The notes below the pieces were generated by a model. That model was not told where the DNA came from. It did no database searches and saw nothing but the letters and a program-made list of their open reading frames with translations. Positions 1 through 9,808 of a stretch of 64,000 nt of DNA are shown in pieces. Location of the stretch: the NCBI GenBank assembly GCA_022661535.1, contig JAKULF010000007.1, positions 1,054,001 to 1,118,000 on the forward strand, in the 5' to 3' direction. Position 1 is the first letter of the stretch, and every line of letters begins with the position of its first letter. The position numbers and the translations under genes were made by a program. This DNA is from Eutypa lata (Eukaryota; Ascomycota; Sordariomycetes; Xylariales; Diatrypaceae).

Positions 1-24
1 TTATTTTCATCTAACCTCGTCGTC

Positions 25-2049
25 ATGAGTCTCCAAAATGATATATTCACTTATACCCCCTTGGGAGGTGGCGAGATTAGGCTACTATGCCCGTCTGTAG
101 AGGCCGGGGGGGCTATATGGTCACTCGAAACTGTACGGCTTGATGGAAGCACCTTCGATGCTTTATCTTACACCTGGGGGGACCTAACCCATACTTCCCC
201 TTTTACTTGCAATGGCCAGATGCTGCAGATTCATCAAAACTTGAAAAATGCGCTTCCGTATTTGGCCAAGCGACAATCATCACTGCCGATATGTATTGAC
301 GCAGTCTGTATCAACCAGTCCAACAATGTCGAAAAGTTCAGCCAAGTGCGTATGATGCATGATATTTATCGCAGGGCAGCACAAAGTATGGGTGTGGTTA
401 GGGCCGGCGCCAGAACCTAACGAATAGGCCATTGCATTATTGCCCCGAGTAACGGACCTCGGGAGAGACGTATACCTCAGAGCTTATGAGGAACCTCCTA
501 TTCCTTGGGAGTCATTAGAACTCCCCAGCTTGTCCTCCCCAATCTGGGAGGCAATGTGCCAACTTCTCAATAATAAATGGTTTGGCCGCCTGTGGATTTT
601 GCAAGAGGCTGCACTAGCAAGGCAAATAAGAGTTCTCTACGGTAACCACGAACTTAATTGGGAGATACTAGGCGAAGCAATCGACCACTGTTCGCGACTT
701 CGATACCATTATATTGATTATGCAGATCGAAAGCCACTCCAGGCGTTTGAAGAACCTGGCCGGCAACATCGCGTATTCCTCACCCGTCACCTTACCCATC
801 GGCCAGAGCAGGATCTGGGGAAAGTGTCTTGGCCAATACGCCTCTCAGTTCTTCTCGGGTTATCTGAGCGAAGCCTCTGCTCGGACCCTCGAGACCGAAT
901 TCTCGGAGTCATTGGGTTCATTGCTGTTGAAGCAGTGGATCAAATGGGGCTACACGACCGCCTCACTACTAGGGAGCTCTACACGAGCGTAACTCACTTT
1001 CTCAGCACCATAAGCCTCGAGGTAGAAACTTGGTGGGCGCTATTTGCGCGTGCTACATCTTTCAATAAACTGCCGGGATTGCCCCAGCTGGTGCCCTGAT
1101 TTCCACAACCTCAGTAGACAGACTGACCCCCCCCCAATCGTCTAGACAGTACCCGTACGCTTAGGGGAAAGTGTCCATATCGGGCAAGCAGAGGGAGGAA
1201 AGTCGCAGAGCAAAGTGGGAATATAAATGAACTTCTCATACGTGGCAAGGTGTTTGATACCATATCCCATGTCTATCCGCAGTGTCCACCCAGTTCTCAG
1301 TGGAAAGCGGGTAGAACAGGATGGGAGCGGGGCAGTAACCTGTTCCTTGGCTTCCGAGCTTGGGAGAGGGCAATGGCCATGTCTGTGTTAGGAGAGTTTG
1401 CGATTTCCCGCTTGCCTGATGACCCGACGTCAGTCCATATACCATGTTGTAACTTTAAGGGAGCAATCACACTAAATTCCTACTGGCAGACCCTCATTGG
1501 AGGAGGCTACACTCGAGCAGAAGGTGATACACCGACTTATAAATCCTTTTATGAATGCCGTTCCGGGTTAGATAAATTCGCCCTTTTCACAGGGAAGTCC
1601 ACCTTTGACTTTGACACAAAGACGTAAGTTGATGATTATTGCTCATGTTTTGTAAGCAAGCATTCTAATTTCTGCCGTATAGTTTGATAAACGAATGCGC
1701 CTTTGGCGCTGAAGATGATCCAGACCTAAGTTGCGAGGACATAGAGGCATTGCAGAGTATAGAAGCGAGATCAACCTGCTCAAGCTTCGTCGCGGATGTC
1801 CAGTTATGCCAAGATGGTAGACAACTATTTACTACCTCTAACGGGCGCTTCGGATTTGGACAAGTCGGCATACAGGAGTCAGACAATATTTGTATCTTTA
1901 ATCATGCGTTGGTTGCGCATACGATCCGACGAGTGGATGATACTGACAAAGAAGTGTATACACTCGGTGGGCAAGCCTACATTCATGGGATGATGGATGG
2001 AGAAATTGAAACATTAAGCCTGAATGAACAGGATATAAAGTTTGTTTAA
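25..2049 (+). pseudogene. HET-domain (heterokaryon incompatibility) gene, broken
   Basis: The start encodes a classic HET domain: the FDALSYTWGD motif, then ICIDAVCINQS, then MMHDIYRRA. The frame shifts by one base near 371-383, after which VWVWLGPAPEPNE follows in the next frame, ending at a TAG at 425-427. The same frame resumes with a second HET block (WFGRLWILQEAALARQIRVLYG) up to a TGA at 1097-1099. Reading one frame over across 1086-1127 restores GLPSWCPDFHNL, and the frame returns at a run of nine C (1127-1135), so two compensating indels sit at homopolymers. A canonical intron (1624-1682, GTAAGT to TAG) joins the last exon, which ends in the family's C-terminal block (GRRLFTT-like GRQLFTTSNGRFGFG). 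Intact HET proteins trigger cell death on non-self fusion. Here at least three frameshifts and a nonsense codon break it, though homopolymer errors in the assembly could explain some. Confidence 0.85.
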
Positions 2050-2211
2050 TTCAATAAATATATCATTTTAATGTAGTATTCGCCGATTGTTAGACGCAGC
2101 TACAGCGGCACCCGGGAAGTCATTGCCAACTATGGCGTCCGGCGCTGTTGTTGCTGCGCTCATCTTGTAGTCACGGGGCTCTAGGGCCACGCCTCTCATT
2201 TTTGACGAGCG

Positions 2212-2508
2212 CTATCGTTGACAACCCATGGTATATATATAGCACCTACCTTTCCACTCTTCTCCACCCCTACTCATTAGCATAAACTTCACCCTCAGCT
2301 CCGGCTTAGCGAAGAATCCATAATGAAGCAGGTTCCACTCCAGATCGAGGTGTTGTCCTGGAACCTCAACCACGTCGAACGTCCATAGCACTTTGGCGAT
2401 GAACATTTTCGCCTGCATCCACGCCGTCTCTCGGCCGAGACAGAAGACTTTGCGGAGTCGCGGGGTTACCATGGCATACTTGCTGGGGATTATGAGGCTG
2501 AATATCAT
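2212..2508 (-). pseudogene. Cytochrome P450 C-terminal relic
   Basis: Only the end of a fungal P450 survives. The haem-cysteine region reads VFCLGRETAWMQAK, followed by the L-helix style AKVLWTFD and the terminal strand pair YGFFAKPELRVKFM. These match the C-terminal 70-80 residues of microsomal fungal P450s that end in a WEKPxLxVK-type motif. The I helix, the K-helix ExxR and the normal FxxGxRxC spacing are missing, and nothing upstream on this strand restores them. The fragment belongs to a different P450 class from the piece at 8312, judged by its end motif, so the two are probably not halves of one gene. Confidence 0.7.
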
Positions 2509-2994
2509 TCGAGTGTTAAAGGATGCTGAGAAGGTTGCCGCATCAATGCGTAGCGTTCAACCGCAGCATTTACCATGTATAAGGTTTTCTTGTGGTTTCA
2601 AGCATGGTTTGAATGTGCCTACTGCGTTACGGTCAATTACAGTACTTGACTTAATACTGAACAAAGTCATAAAATAAAATAAACTGAACTAAAGACCTTA
2701 ATAAGTAAATACAAGTATCCGCTATTAAGGCTGTTCATTAAGTAAAGTCTAAGGTTAATGCTTGTATAGTGTTATGGTTATCTTAGACAATATTAAACTT
2801 AGTGTATATTTAACATGTATTGGTCAAATGATGAAAGTCGTGGGAAGCCTTCAAGTGCTAAAACGTCTGTATTAAAAGGAAATCCGTGATTAGAAAGTAA
2901 GCTAGATAGATTTATATATCTCAGCTATAGATTACTTATGATGGCACACTAAGCGCGGACCATCAATGACCCTATGTCGACGGTCTAACTACCT

Positions 2995-4048
2995 TTAAGG
3001 GAAAAGGGGCGGGAGATTCCACTTTTCCTCCTGCAGCTTAACAGCGACTCCGGATGCCGTCTGCGCTCCACTAACGGCATTTGGCCACGCCTTGAACATG
3101 TTGACCGTGTCACCGGTGGCATAGACGCCCTTCACGCTAGTGGCATTGAACGGGGGCGAGGTCTCATATTCACCTCGGGATTGCGATAGCTTGATACCCA
3201 GCTGCTCAGCAAAGGGACCACGGATTGACGTGATCGGGCTGTGGCCTATGAATGTCTCTGTCACTGTGCTGCCATCCTCAAATGTAATCTCAACCACAGT
3301 ACCTTCAAGGGACTTCAGCGCCAGCTTGGCAATTTTTCTCGTATCCGCCTTCCACGGCTTCCCGTCCAAGGTCGGCGCAATCGTATTAGCTAGTTCTTCG
3401 TTGCCATTAGTGTAAATGGTGACAGAGTGAGCCAGCTAGGTGGCCATGTGTGACAAGTGGAAAGTGAACTGCGGCATGTCAATCCAATCGACAGCCAGGA
3501 TGCCGGCATGGACTTGGGCGGGATCTTCTTGATAGGCTTGGGCAAAGAGGTTGTGGAAGCTGGTTTCGGAGAATAAACAAAGTCAGCCAAGGATCATTGT
3601 TAAATTACCACTTTCATTACCTTTAACATTAGAAAACGAACAAGAATCAAGCCATAACTCACATTCCCTTCCCCCAACAATCTACATAACCTGGGATATC
3701 AGGAAACACGCTAATAACGCCGTTGGCTAAGATGACCTTCTTGCCCTTGTAGATCACACCCGCCTTGTCGGTAGCTTGGAACCCGCCAGCAGTCTCGGCC
3801 AAACTCGTGACCTCGGCATCGCTGAGGGTAAAGCACTTGTACGGTTTAAGTTCGTCGAAGGCATCTTCGAGGAAGCTGGCTGGGGCCTTGTGGTCCGAGC
3901 CTACAATTCCATGGAGATAATGGGACACCCCGGCTCGGCCTTGATTGATATTAAAGAGGATGACGGTGTGGTTCTGTCGAACGAGGGTAAGGGCAGAAGA
4001 GAGGCCTGAAGGACCTCCACCGATGATAAGCACGTCGACGGAGGACAT
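2995..4048 (-). pseudogene. Thioredoxin-reductase-like FAD/NAD(P) oxidoreductase with an in-frame TAG
   Basis: The N-terminus carries the FAD-binding GGGPSG (residues 10-15). An intron at 3560-3662 (GTGAGT donor, CTGAC branch, CAG acceptor) splices cleanly to give GIFHNLFAQAYQED. The C-terminal half has the second FAD signature GVYATGDTVNM...GAQTASG. Total length is 316 codons, normal for the family. Two oddities stand out. The Cys pair of the redox-active members (GliT and thioredoxin reductase type) is absent: the equivalent stretch is HNLFAQA. A TAG also sits in frame at 3436-3438, between HMAT and LAHSVTIYTNG, where a CAG glutamine would fit. The rest is undamaged, so the break is recent or reflects one base change. 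Unless read through, the product would lose the NAD(P) domain. Confidence 0.8.
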
Positions 4049-4900
4049 GGTTAAGGTGTTTCAAGGGACAGGCAAAGCAGACGAGAAGAGTGTATAGGGA
4101 TGTGCAATAGAGGAGAATAGAATATTAAAAGGTGCAGCCCGACAAGTTCATCACTTGTAAAAGCGGTGGAAAGGCGATTAAAAAGCTATATTGAGACCGA
4201 ACCAAGCTTAAGCTTTTGCTCAAACCTTGCTTGCAAGCATCGGTCGTCCCTTGCAGGTAATGCACCTACTGTGTAGCACAAACGCAAAGTAGCCGCCATT
4301 TAATATGCTAGGTATATTAATAACTTGGTATCGTTTATGCACTGGAAAAACACTTGGTCGGCAGCCTTATCGTAATGGGACTTCCCGTATTTCTTTTGGT
4401 CGTATTTGCGTTTTTGGCTCTCTGCTGGGTAGCATGGGCTTTAGGCAAGAACGAGTTCAAAGTAGTGAAAGTGCCGCTTGACAGTGCAAATTCCGTGTTA
4501 GATGCCGTTTTTTAGGGGTATTACTGTGTAGGTTGACTTAGGACTTGTCCTTTAAATAATGTCCCTTTTTGATATGCTCTATCGGTCTTACATGCTTACT
4601 TGACTACCTATGATGGATTACCAAAGTCACAGTGAAGCCTTTTCTTGTCCGGTATTGGCGGAAAGAATAGATGATGCTTCCAGCCAAATATCTCCTTGAC
4701 GTGCGACGTGCTTACAGAGATTATTTCTCATTCCTCGATAGTATTAGCAATGTTAGGTATGTTCCTTTATAACTGGATCGGTGACCTCTTTAAGTCTAGT
4801 CGTATAGTATTTGCTGTGGTTAAAGGCATAAATATCAACTACGTTAGTGTAGGGAATATAAGCCGAAAATTAATCACGTTAATTTTAAGAATAGTTAAAT
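4049..4900. other. Intergenic, no gene seen
   Basis: This is the upstream region of the divergent oxidoreductase and the shoulder of the AT-rich block. AT content climbs steadily from about 4700 on. Frames are broken by stops and no motif is recognisable. A frame at 4696-4938 runs into the AT block and has no family signature. Confidence 0.6.
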
Positions 4901-5348
4901 TCTTTATTAAATGTTTTAAAAGTTTTTATTTGCTTTAAAAACGAAGTTAAAACTTAATGATAAAAGAATTAAAGGATTTTAATATAAGTTAATCATTTCT
5001 TTAACGTATATTCTTTTTAATGCTTATTTATTTTTTATATAAAATTTTATATTTTAATAATTTATATTTAATTAATTAAAATATTTATAAAAAAAGAAAA
5101 AATTATATAAAATAATTTATTATATATTTAAAAAAGATTATAATTTAAAATTATTTTATTTTATTATATAAGTTTTATAAAATAATGTTTAAAATTTAAA
5201 AAAATTATATTAATAATTTATTATATAAATTATTCGTAAATTTATTAAAAAATTTATATTTTATAAAAATTTATATAATTTTTTAAATATATATTATATT
5301 TAAATATAATTTAATATTTTATAAATATAACGTTTTAAATATATTATT

Positions 5349-5560
5349 ATTAATAATTAATATAATAAAAAGTAATAATAAAAGTAAATATATTATTCGT
5401 TAAGGAATAATAAACCTTTAAAGCTTTTATTATATATAAATAAAGTTATAAAGTTATAACTTAATTTATTTCGATTATTTAAGTGAAAATTTTTACATTT
5501 AAAAAATTAATATAAATTAAGCTTTTTATAAATATTTAATTGCATTTTATATGTTAATAT
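5349..5560 (+). repeat. Left direct repeat (LTR-like)
   Basis: It is the partner of 6826-7037, beginning with the shared ATTAATAATTAATATAATAA and ending near GTTAATA. No gap is needed for alignment. The differences are mainly transitions, as expected if two identical copies were mutated independently by RIP. Confidence 0.65.
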
Positions 5561-6825
5561 AATAATAATTTTTTTCGATAATACATTTAAAATAATAATT
5601 ATAAAAAGTCTTTAAAATTTATCGATTTAGTTTAATCGAAGTAAATTCGATTCGAGTTTTAAATCGAAATATTAATAATACGAATTATATATTAAAAAAT
5701 TAATTAATAATATAAGTTAATATCGAAACGATAATAAAATTAATTTAGGAAAAAGTCGAAGTAAAATTAATTTAAGTTATAGTTAAAAGCGATAATAAAA
5801 TTAATTAATAATGAAAGTTATTATTATAACATCGGAAAAAAAACTTAAATAATAAGTTAAAAAGTTATAAAATTAAATTAAGTAATTATTAATTAACGAA
5901 AATAAAATTAATAATAATAAAAAAAACGAAAACGAAATTAAAAAATCGATAAAGTTAATTATATATTTAAATTAAATTAATTTTATTTTTAAAATAATCG
6001 ATAAAAATTAATTATAAAACGATAATAACTAAAAAATATAAAAAACTTTTTTTTAAGTAATTTTAAAAGATATCGAATTTCGAAACGATAATAACGATAA
6101 GTTTATTAAAGTTAACGAAGTTAAAATTATAAGTATTATTATTAATAATATTAAAAGTAGTTTTTTAGTTATTATTATAAGTATTAAAAAGGAAACGAAA
6201 ATATATATAACTTTAAAAAGATTATATAAAAGTTATAATATTAAATAAAAGTTAAAATTATAAACGTAATTATAATACGTAAAATAAAATATAAAAAAGT
6301 AATTAATTTTAAATTACGTTATCAAATTTAAACAATTAATTTAATATATTATCGAAGTTAAAATATTAATTAATTTAAAATAATAATTTATAATATTTAT
6401 TAATTCGATAAAAAGTATTAACGTTACGGTTTAAAAATTACGTATTAAAGAAATATTTTAATAAGTATTAAATATAACGATTAATTAAATATATAACGAT
6501 TTCGTTACGAAGTTTCGAAATAAAAAACGAAAAAAAAACGATAATAATTATAAGGTTTAAAAGAATAATAAATTTAATTAAAACGATTAAAGTAAATTGT
6601 ATTATTATAATTATAACGAATACGATTATTTACGAAAAGATTATTTAAAGAAAAAAAACGAAAGCGATATATTTAACTTCGAAAACGATAATATCGTTTC
6701 GGTTAAATTATTAAACTTATATAAAAAGTCGATTTATAATATATAAAAGAATATTTAAAAAAAGAAAAAATATTAACGAAAGTAATAATAATTTTAAAAT
6801 AATAATTACTTTATTATAAAGAAAT

Positions 6826-7037
6826 ATTAATAATTAATATAATAAAAAGTAATAATAAAAATAAATGTATTATTTATTAAAAAATAATAAGTTTTTAAAG
6901 CTTTTATTATATATAAATAAAATTATAAAATTATAACTTAATTTATTTCGATTATTTAAATAAAAATCTTTATATTTAAAAAATTAATATAAATTAAGCT
7001 TTTTATAAATATTTAATCGTACTTTATATATTAATAA
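6826..7037 (+). repeat. Right direct repeat (LTR-like)
   Basis: This is the second copy of the repeat at 5349-5560, with the same order and spacing of the AAAGCTTTTATTATATATAA and TTAATTTATTTCGATTATTT segments. It lies directly downstream of the decayed Gag-like stretch, the position expected for a 3' LTR. Confidence 0.65.
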
Positions 7038-8193
7038 TTATATACGAAAGAATATTATATAATATATTTTTTCGATTTTATATTTAATATATTACGTTTT
7101 ATTTTACTTTATAATTTATTTTAACGTTTTTTTATATATTTAATTAAATAAATTATATATTAAAATTTATAATATTATAATATATTTTATATATATAAAT
7201 TTATATAAAAAGCGTTAAAATAATATTAAAATTTATAAAATATATATAATATTAAATATTTAAATAATATATTTTAAATATAAATCTTTTTATATAAATA
7301 ATTTTATTAAAATAAAATAATTTAAAATATAATATAAACTTTATATTATTTAATATTCTTTTAAATTTATTCGTTATATTTAATTAATAATATATTTAAA
7401 AAAAATATATTTTTTATATTAAATTTATATTTATTTATATTTATTTTAAAATAAAAAATATACGTTAATAATATTTTTTTTTAAATATATAAATCTTTAT
7501 TTTATATAATATAAATAAAAAGCAATTTATATTATATAATGTTAATTTTATATAATTTAAATAAAATAAATCGTTAATTTTATAAATTTAATTAATATAA
7601 AATTTAAAGTTTTATATTTATAAATAATAAAGTTATTTCTTTATACTTTATTATGTAATAAATTTAAATCCGAAAATCGTTTACTTTTTCGAATTTTTAT
7701 TAACGTTTTATTAAAATTTTCATTATGTGGGGTTAAGTGGGCGTTGAGGGGGGTGTGCGTTGAGGGGGTGTTTGACTTAGTGTATGTTATGACGGCTATT
7801 ACTCTTCGGGCCATGACTCGCATTAATGCCGGCAAAGAGCTATCGCGAAAAGCTATCCCGAAACGAAGCTTTCCTCATTGCGATGAAGGCGTACTTTAAC
7901 GTTTTAAAGATAGGTTGAATACCCGTTGGGTTACATTCTAGATCTATAGAACCAAGGGTTGGGGACTGCTACAACTATATACACAAGGGTGTGGGTCGAT
8001 CAGCCACCCAATATTTCAACATAACGGCCCGACTGAATACTTTATGTTGAAACTTCCATGCCCTGGCCCTCTTCGCGACTTTCTAGTTTGGCCATTTCAC
8101 AAATACAACCAGCATTACCGACAGCAACGGGTGATTGAGATGATTAAGCCAGTCGTTGTGAGACGGGTAGAGAACCACCAGCTTGGAAATAAA
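7038..8193. other. AT-rich tail, G-rich boundary and intergenic sequence
   Basis: RIP-type sequence continues to about 7720, then stops abruptly. At 7727-7772 lies a G-rich stretch in which GCGTTGAGGGGG-like units occur twice. It may be an un-mutated element end or a coincidental repeat. From 7780 to 8193 composition is normal and no coding frame shows a recognisable family. Confidence 0.5.
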
Positions 8194-8280
8194 TGTCAGT
8201 GATGAGGGATTTGAACCCATACAGTGTACCCTTAACATGTTGAAAGACTTCCCTTTCCTAGATAACACTCGGGACACAAC
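8194..8280 (-). pseudogene. Possible decayed tRNA(Leu)-like sequence
   Basis: The minus strand contains a perfect internal B-box (GGTTCAAATCC) and, about 50 bases upstream, CCGAGTG followed by TCTAGGAAAGG, which recalls the D-arm of class II (Leu/Ser) tRNAs. A CAA trinucleotide sits at about the anticodon position. The T-stem has two mismatches and the acceptor strands pair poorly, so no functional tRNA is claimed. It could be a mutated tRNA copy, a tRNA-derived SINE end, or chance. Confidence 0.25.
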
Positions 8281-8311
8281 TCTGCATGTCTTGTCTCACG
8301 AGACATTGTAG

Positions 8312-8539
8312 TTGATATGGGCTGCGGTGCAATCTCCTGCCATAAGTGCCATGGCTATCTTATTCAAGCTATTAGAAGGAATTAGAGGAACTATCCATTT
8401 CACTTCCTTGCGGAAGGAGGCTCGGGCGGCCGTCGACAAGTATGGATGGGCGGACCTCATCTTGAATGAGCCCCCAAATATGGATAGCTTCATCCAGGAG
8501 ACACGCCGGCTCCACCCTATCTTTTCTCATGAGTATTAA
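8312..8539 (+). pseudogene. Cytochrome P450 internal relic (J to K helix)
   Basis: The frame reads LRKEARAAVDKYGWAD followed by MDSFIQETRRLHP. This is the J-helix to K-helix part of a fungal P450, including the conserved ExxR (ETRR) that anchors the haem pocket. It matches the class in which MDSF(x)KE(S/T)xRLxP precedes the substrate loop. The I-helix oxygen-binding motif before it is not recognisable, and the frame ends in a stop 4 residues after RLHPIF, so the haem-cysteine half is absent. It is a leftover beside the RIP block. Confidence 0.65.
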
Positions 8540-8953
8540 CCAGTTCATAGCTGAAAGGCTTTGTGTATGTATCTCTGTGCAGAGCTTAATTAGACACAGT
8601 GATCAATACCCATGCTTAATGACTGGGTGCGATTTAGGGTATACAACTACATAGGTAAATTCTACCCCGGATACTAAATCAATGTATGGTAAAGATCAAT
8701 ACCGCTGTGATCCCTGTTGGGCATATAATAATATGAGGACATATACATCTGATGTTCAGCTGCATGGTTATATATAACGCTCTATGTCACAGGGTTAGAT
8801 ATACATCTAACTAGGTGCATATAACTCGCCAAATGCATACCAAGTCACTGGATGTATTACATGCTGATCTAGGATCTTTACAATAAGTTGAATTGACCCC
8901 CTTATAATTTGCAGAGTACGACTTAAGACTTCCTTATCTGGAGTAGTGCTATG

Positions 8954-9808
8954 TCACGTAGAAAACCTTTCTTCCCACTGCTTTTTTGTCACTGCAATGG
9001 TAGAAATCATGCGGACCTTGTGCACGCCATCCTCGTGGACATACGCGTCTCCCTTTTGCATTTCTTCGGCGCAGATCTCGATGGCCCAGTCCCACATATC
9101 CTCGCCAGACTGTGGCCAGCCTCCCTCAGGGGTTGAGAGGAAAGACCAAGCAATAGTAGCCCAGCGCTTGAGATCCGGTATCTCGATCCAAGCAGCCCTC
9201 TCGAAAAACTGCGCTTTCTTGTGACCAGCTCGCTCTAGTATGTTTTTGAACTGCTCTGTGTCGTAATCGACCACGGCGAGGAAAGGCGGTAGCGGCGCGG
9301 CGTCACCCCGCGTGCGACGGTGCGCCTCCTTCAGCGCAGCTTGCCAGGGCTTCTCCTTCCACACGGCAAGGGCAGCCACCCCGCCCGGCTTGACGGTTCG
9401 CAAGATGTGCTTGGCGGCGCCGACCTCGTCGTCGAGGCCGAGGAGCACGAAATCGGTGATGGACAGGTCAAACGTGTTGTCCTGGAACGTCAGCTTGTTG
9501 GAATCCATGACTTCGACTTCGACGTTCTAAGACGGGTTCTTGGCGAGGGTGGCACGCAGCTGCCCTATGTAGTTGCTGCTCTTGTCTGTCGAGTGGATCT
9601 TGATATCCTGGGGAACGTCGGAATTCATGATCTCGCCGGTCACGGATCCATAGCTGCAGCCGTTGTCATGGATGACGAAGCCGGGTTGGATCGGTGGGAC
9701 GGCTTTCAGGACCTCACGTGCGATTGCCTCGCTCACATTCCCTTGCAGCTCTTTAATAAGAGCTCCGTCGAACTTGAGGGCTTGCTTAGGGGTAAATGAA
9801 ATAGACAT
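8954..9808 (-). pseudogene. SAM-dependent methyltransferase with one in-frame TAG
   Basis: A single 285-codon frame encodes a class I methyltransferase of the UbiE/COQ5-like type often found in fungal specialised metabolism. The SAM-binding core appears as VIHDNGCSYGSVTGE (motif I), then NVEVEVMDSNKLTFQDNTFD, FVLLGLDD and ILRTVKPGGVAALAVW (motifs II/III). The frame is broken only by a TAG at 9527-9529 between AKNPS and NVEVEV. CAG-to-TAG or TGG-to-TAG would each be one transition. No frameshift or other stop is present, and the start (MSISFTPKQALKF) and end look natural. Nearby P450 relics and the oxidoreductase at 2995 suggest a former biosynthetic neighbourhood. The substrate cannot be told. 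Confidence 0.8.

Larger units (their letters stand above)
5349..7037 (+). mobile_element. RIP-degraded LTR-type element, apparently Gag-only
   Basis: Two direct repeats of about 212 bp (5349-5560 and 6826-7037) flank 1265 bp. They align without gaps at a constant offset of 1477 and differ at few positions, mostly C/T or G/A. In the interior, frame 3 at 6603-6644 reads with Tyr codons exactly where a retroviral-type CCHC zinc knuckle has Cys and His (C-x2-C-x4-H-x4-C spacing preserved; the rest reads YN, NEYD, LRKD). A single C-to-T or G-to-A change per codon converts Cys or His to Tyr. The interior is too short for a pol gene, so the element was probably non-autonomous. Target-site duplications were not identified. 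Confidence 0.6.
4900..7720. repeat. RIP-mutated AT-rich block 1
   Basis: About 2.8 kb consists nearly only of A and T. Remaining C and G occur mostly as CG, with some CT/AG, while CA/TG is almost absent. This is what C-to-T conversion on both strands leaves after acting on a repeated sequence. Normal composition returns sharply near 7730. The block contains the LTR-type element described at 5349-7037. The flanks 4900-5348 and 7038-7720 are equally mutated, so more repeat sequence was present than this element alone. Confidence 0.85.

Noticed and set aside
2212..8539. Idea that the two P450 pieces are halves of one gene split by the element
   Set aside because: They lie on opposite strands, and their end motifs point to different P450 classes, so a simple split does not work.
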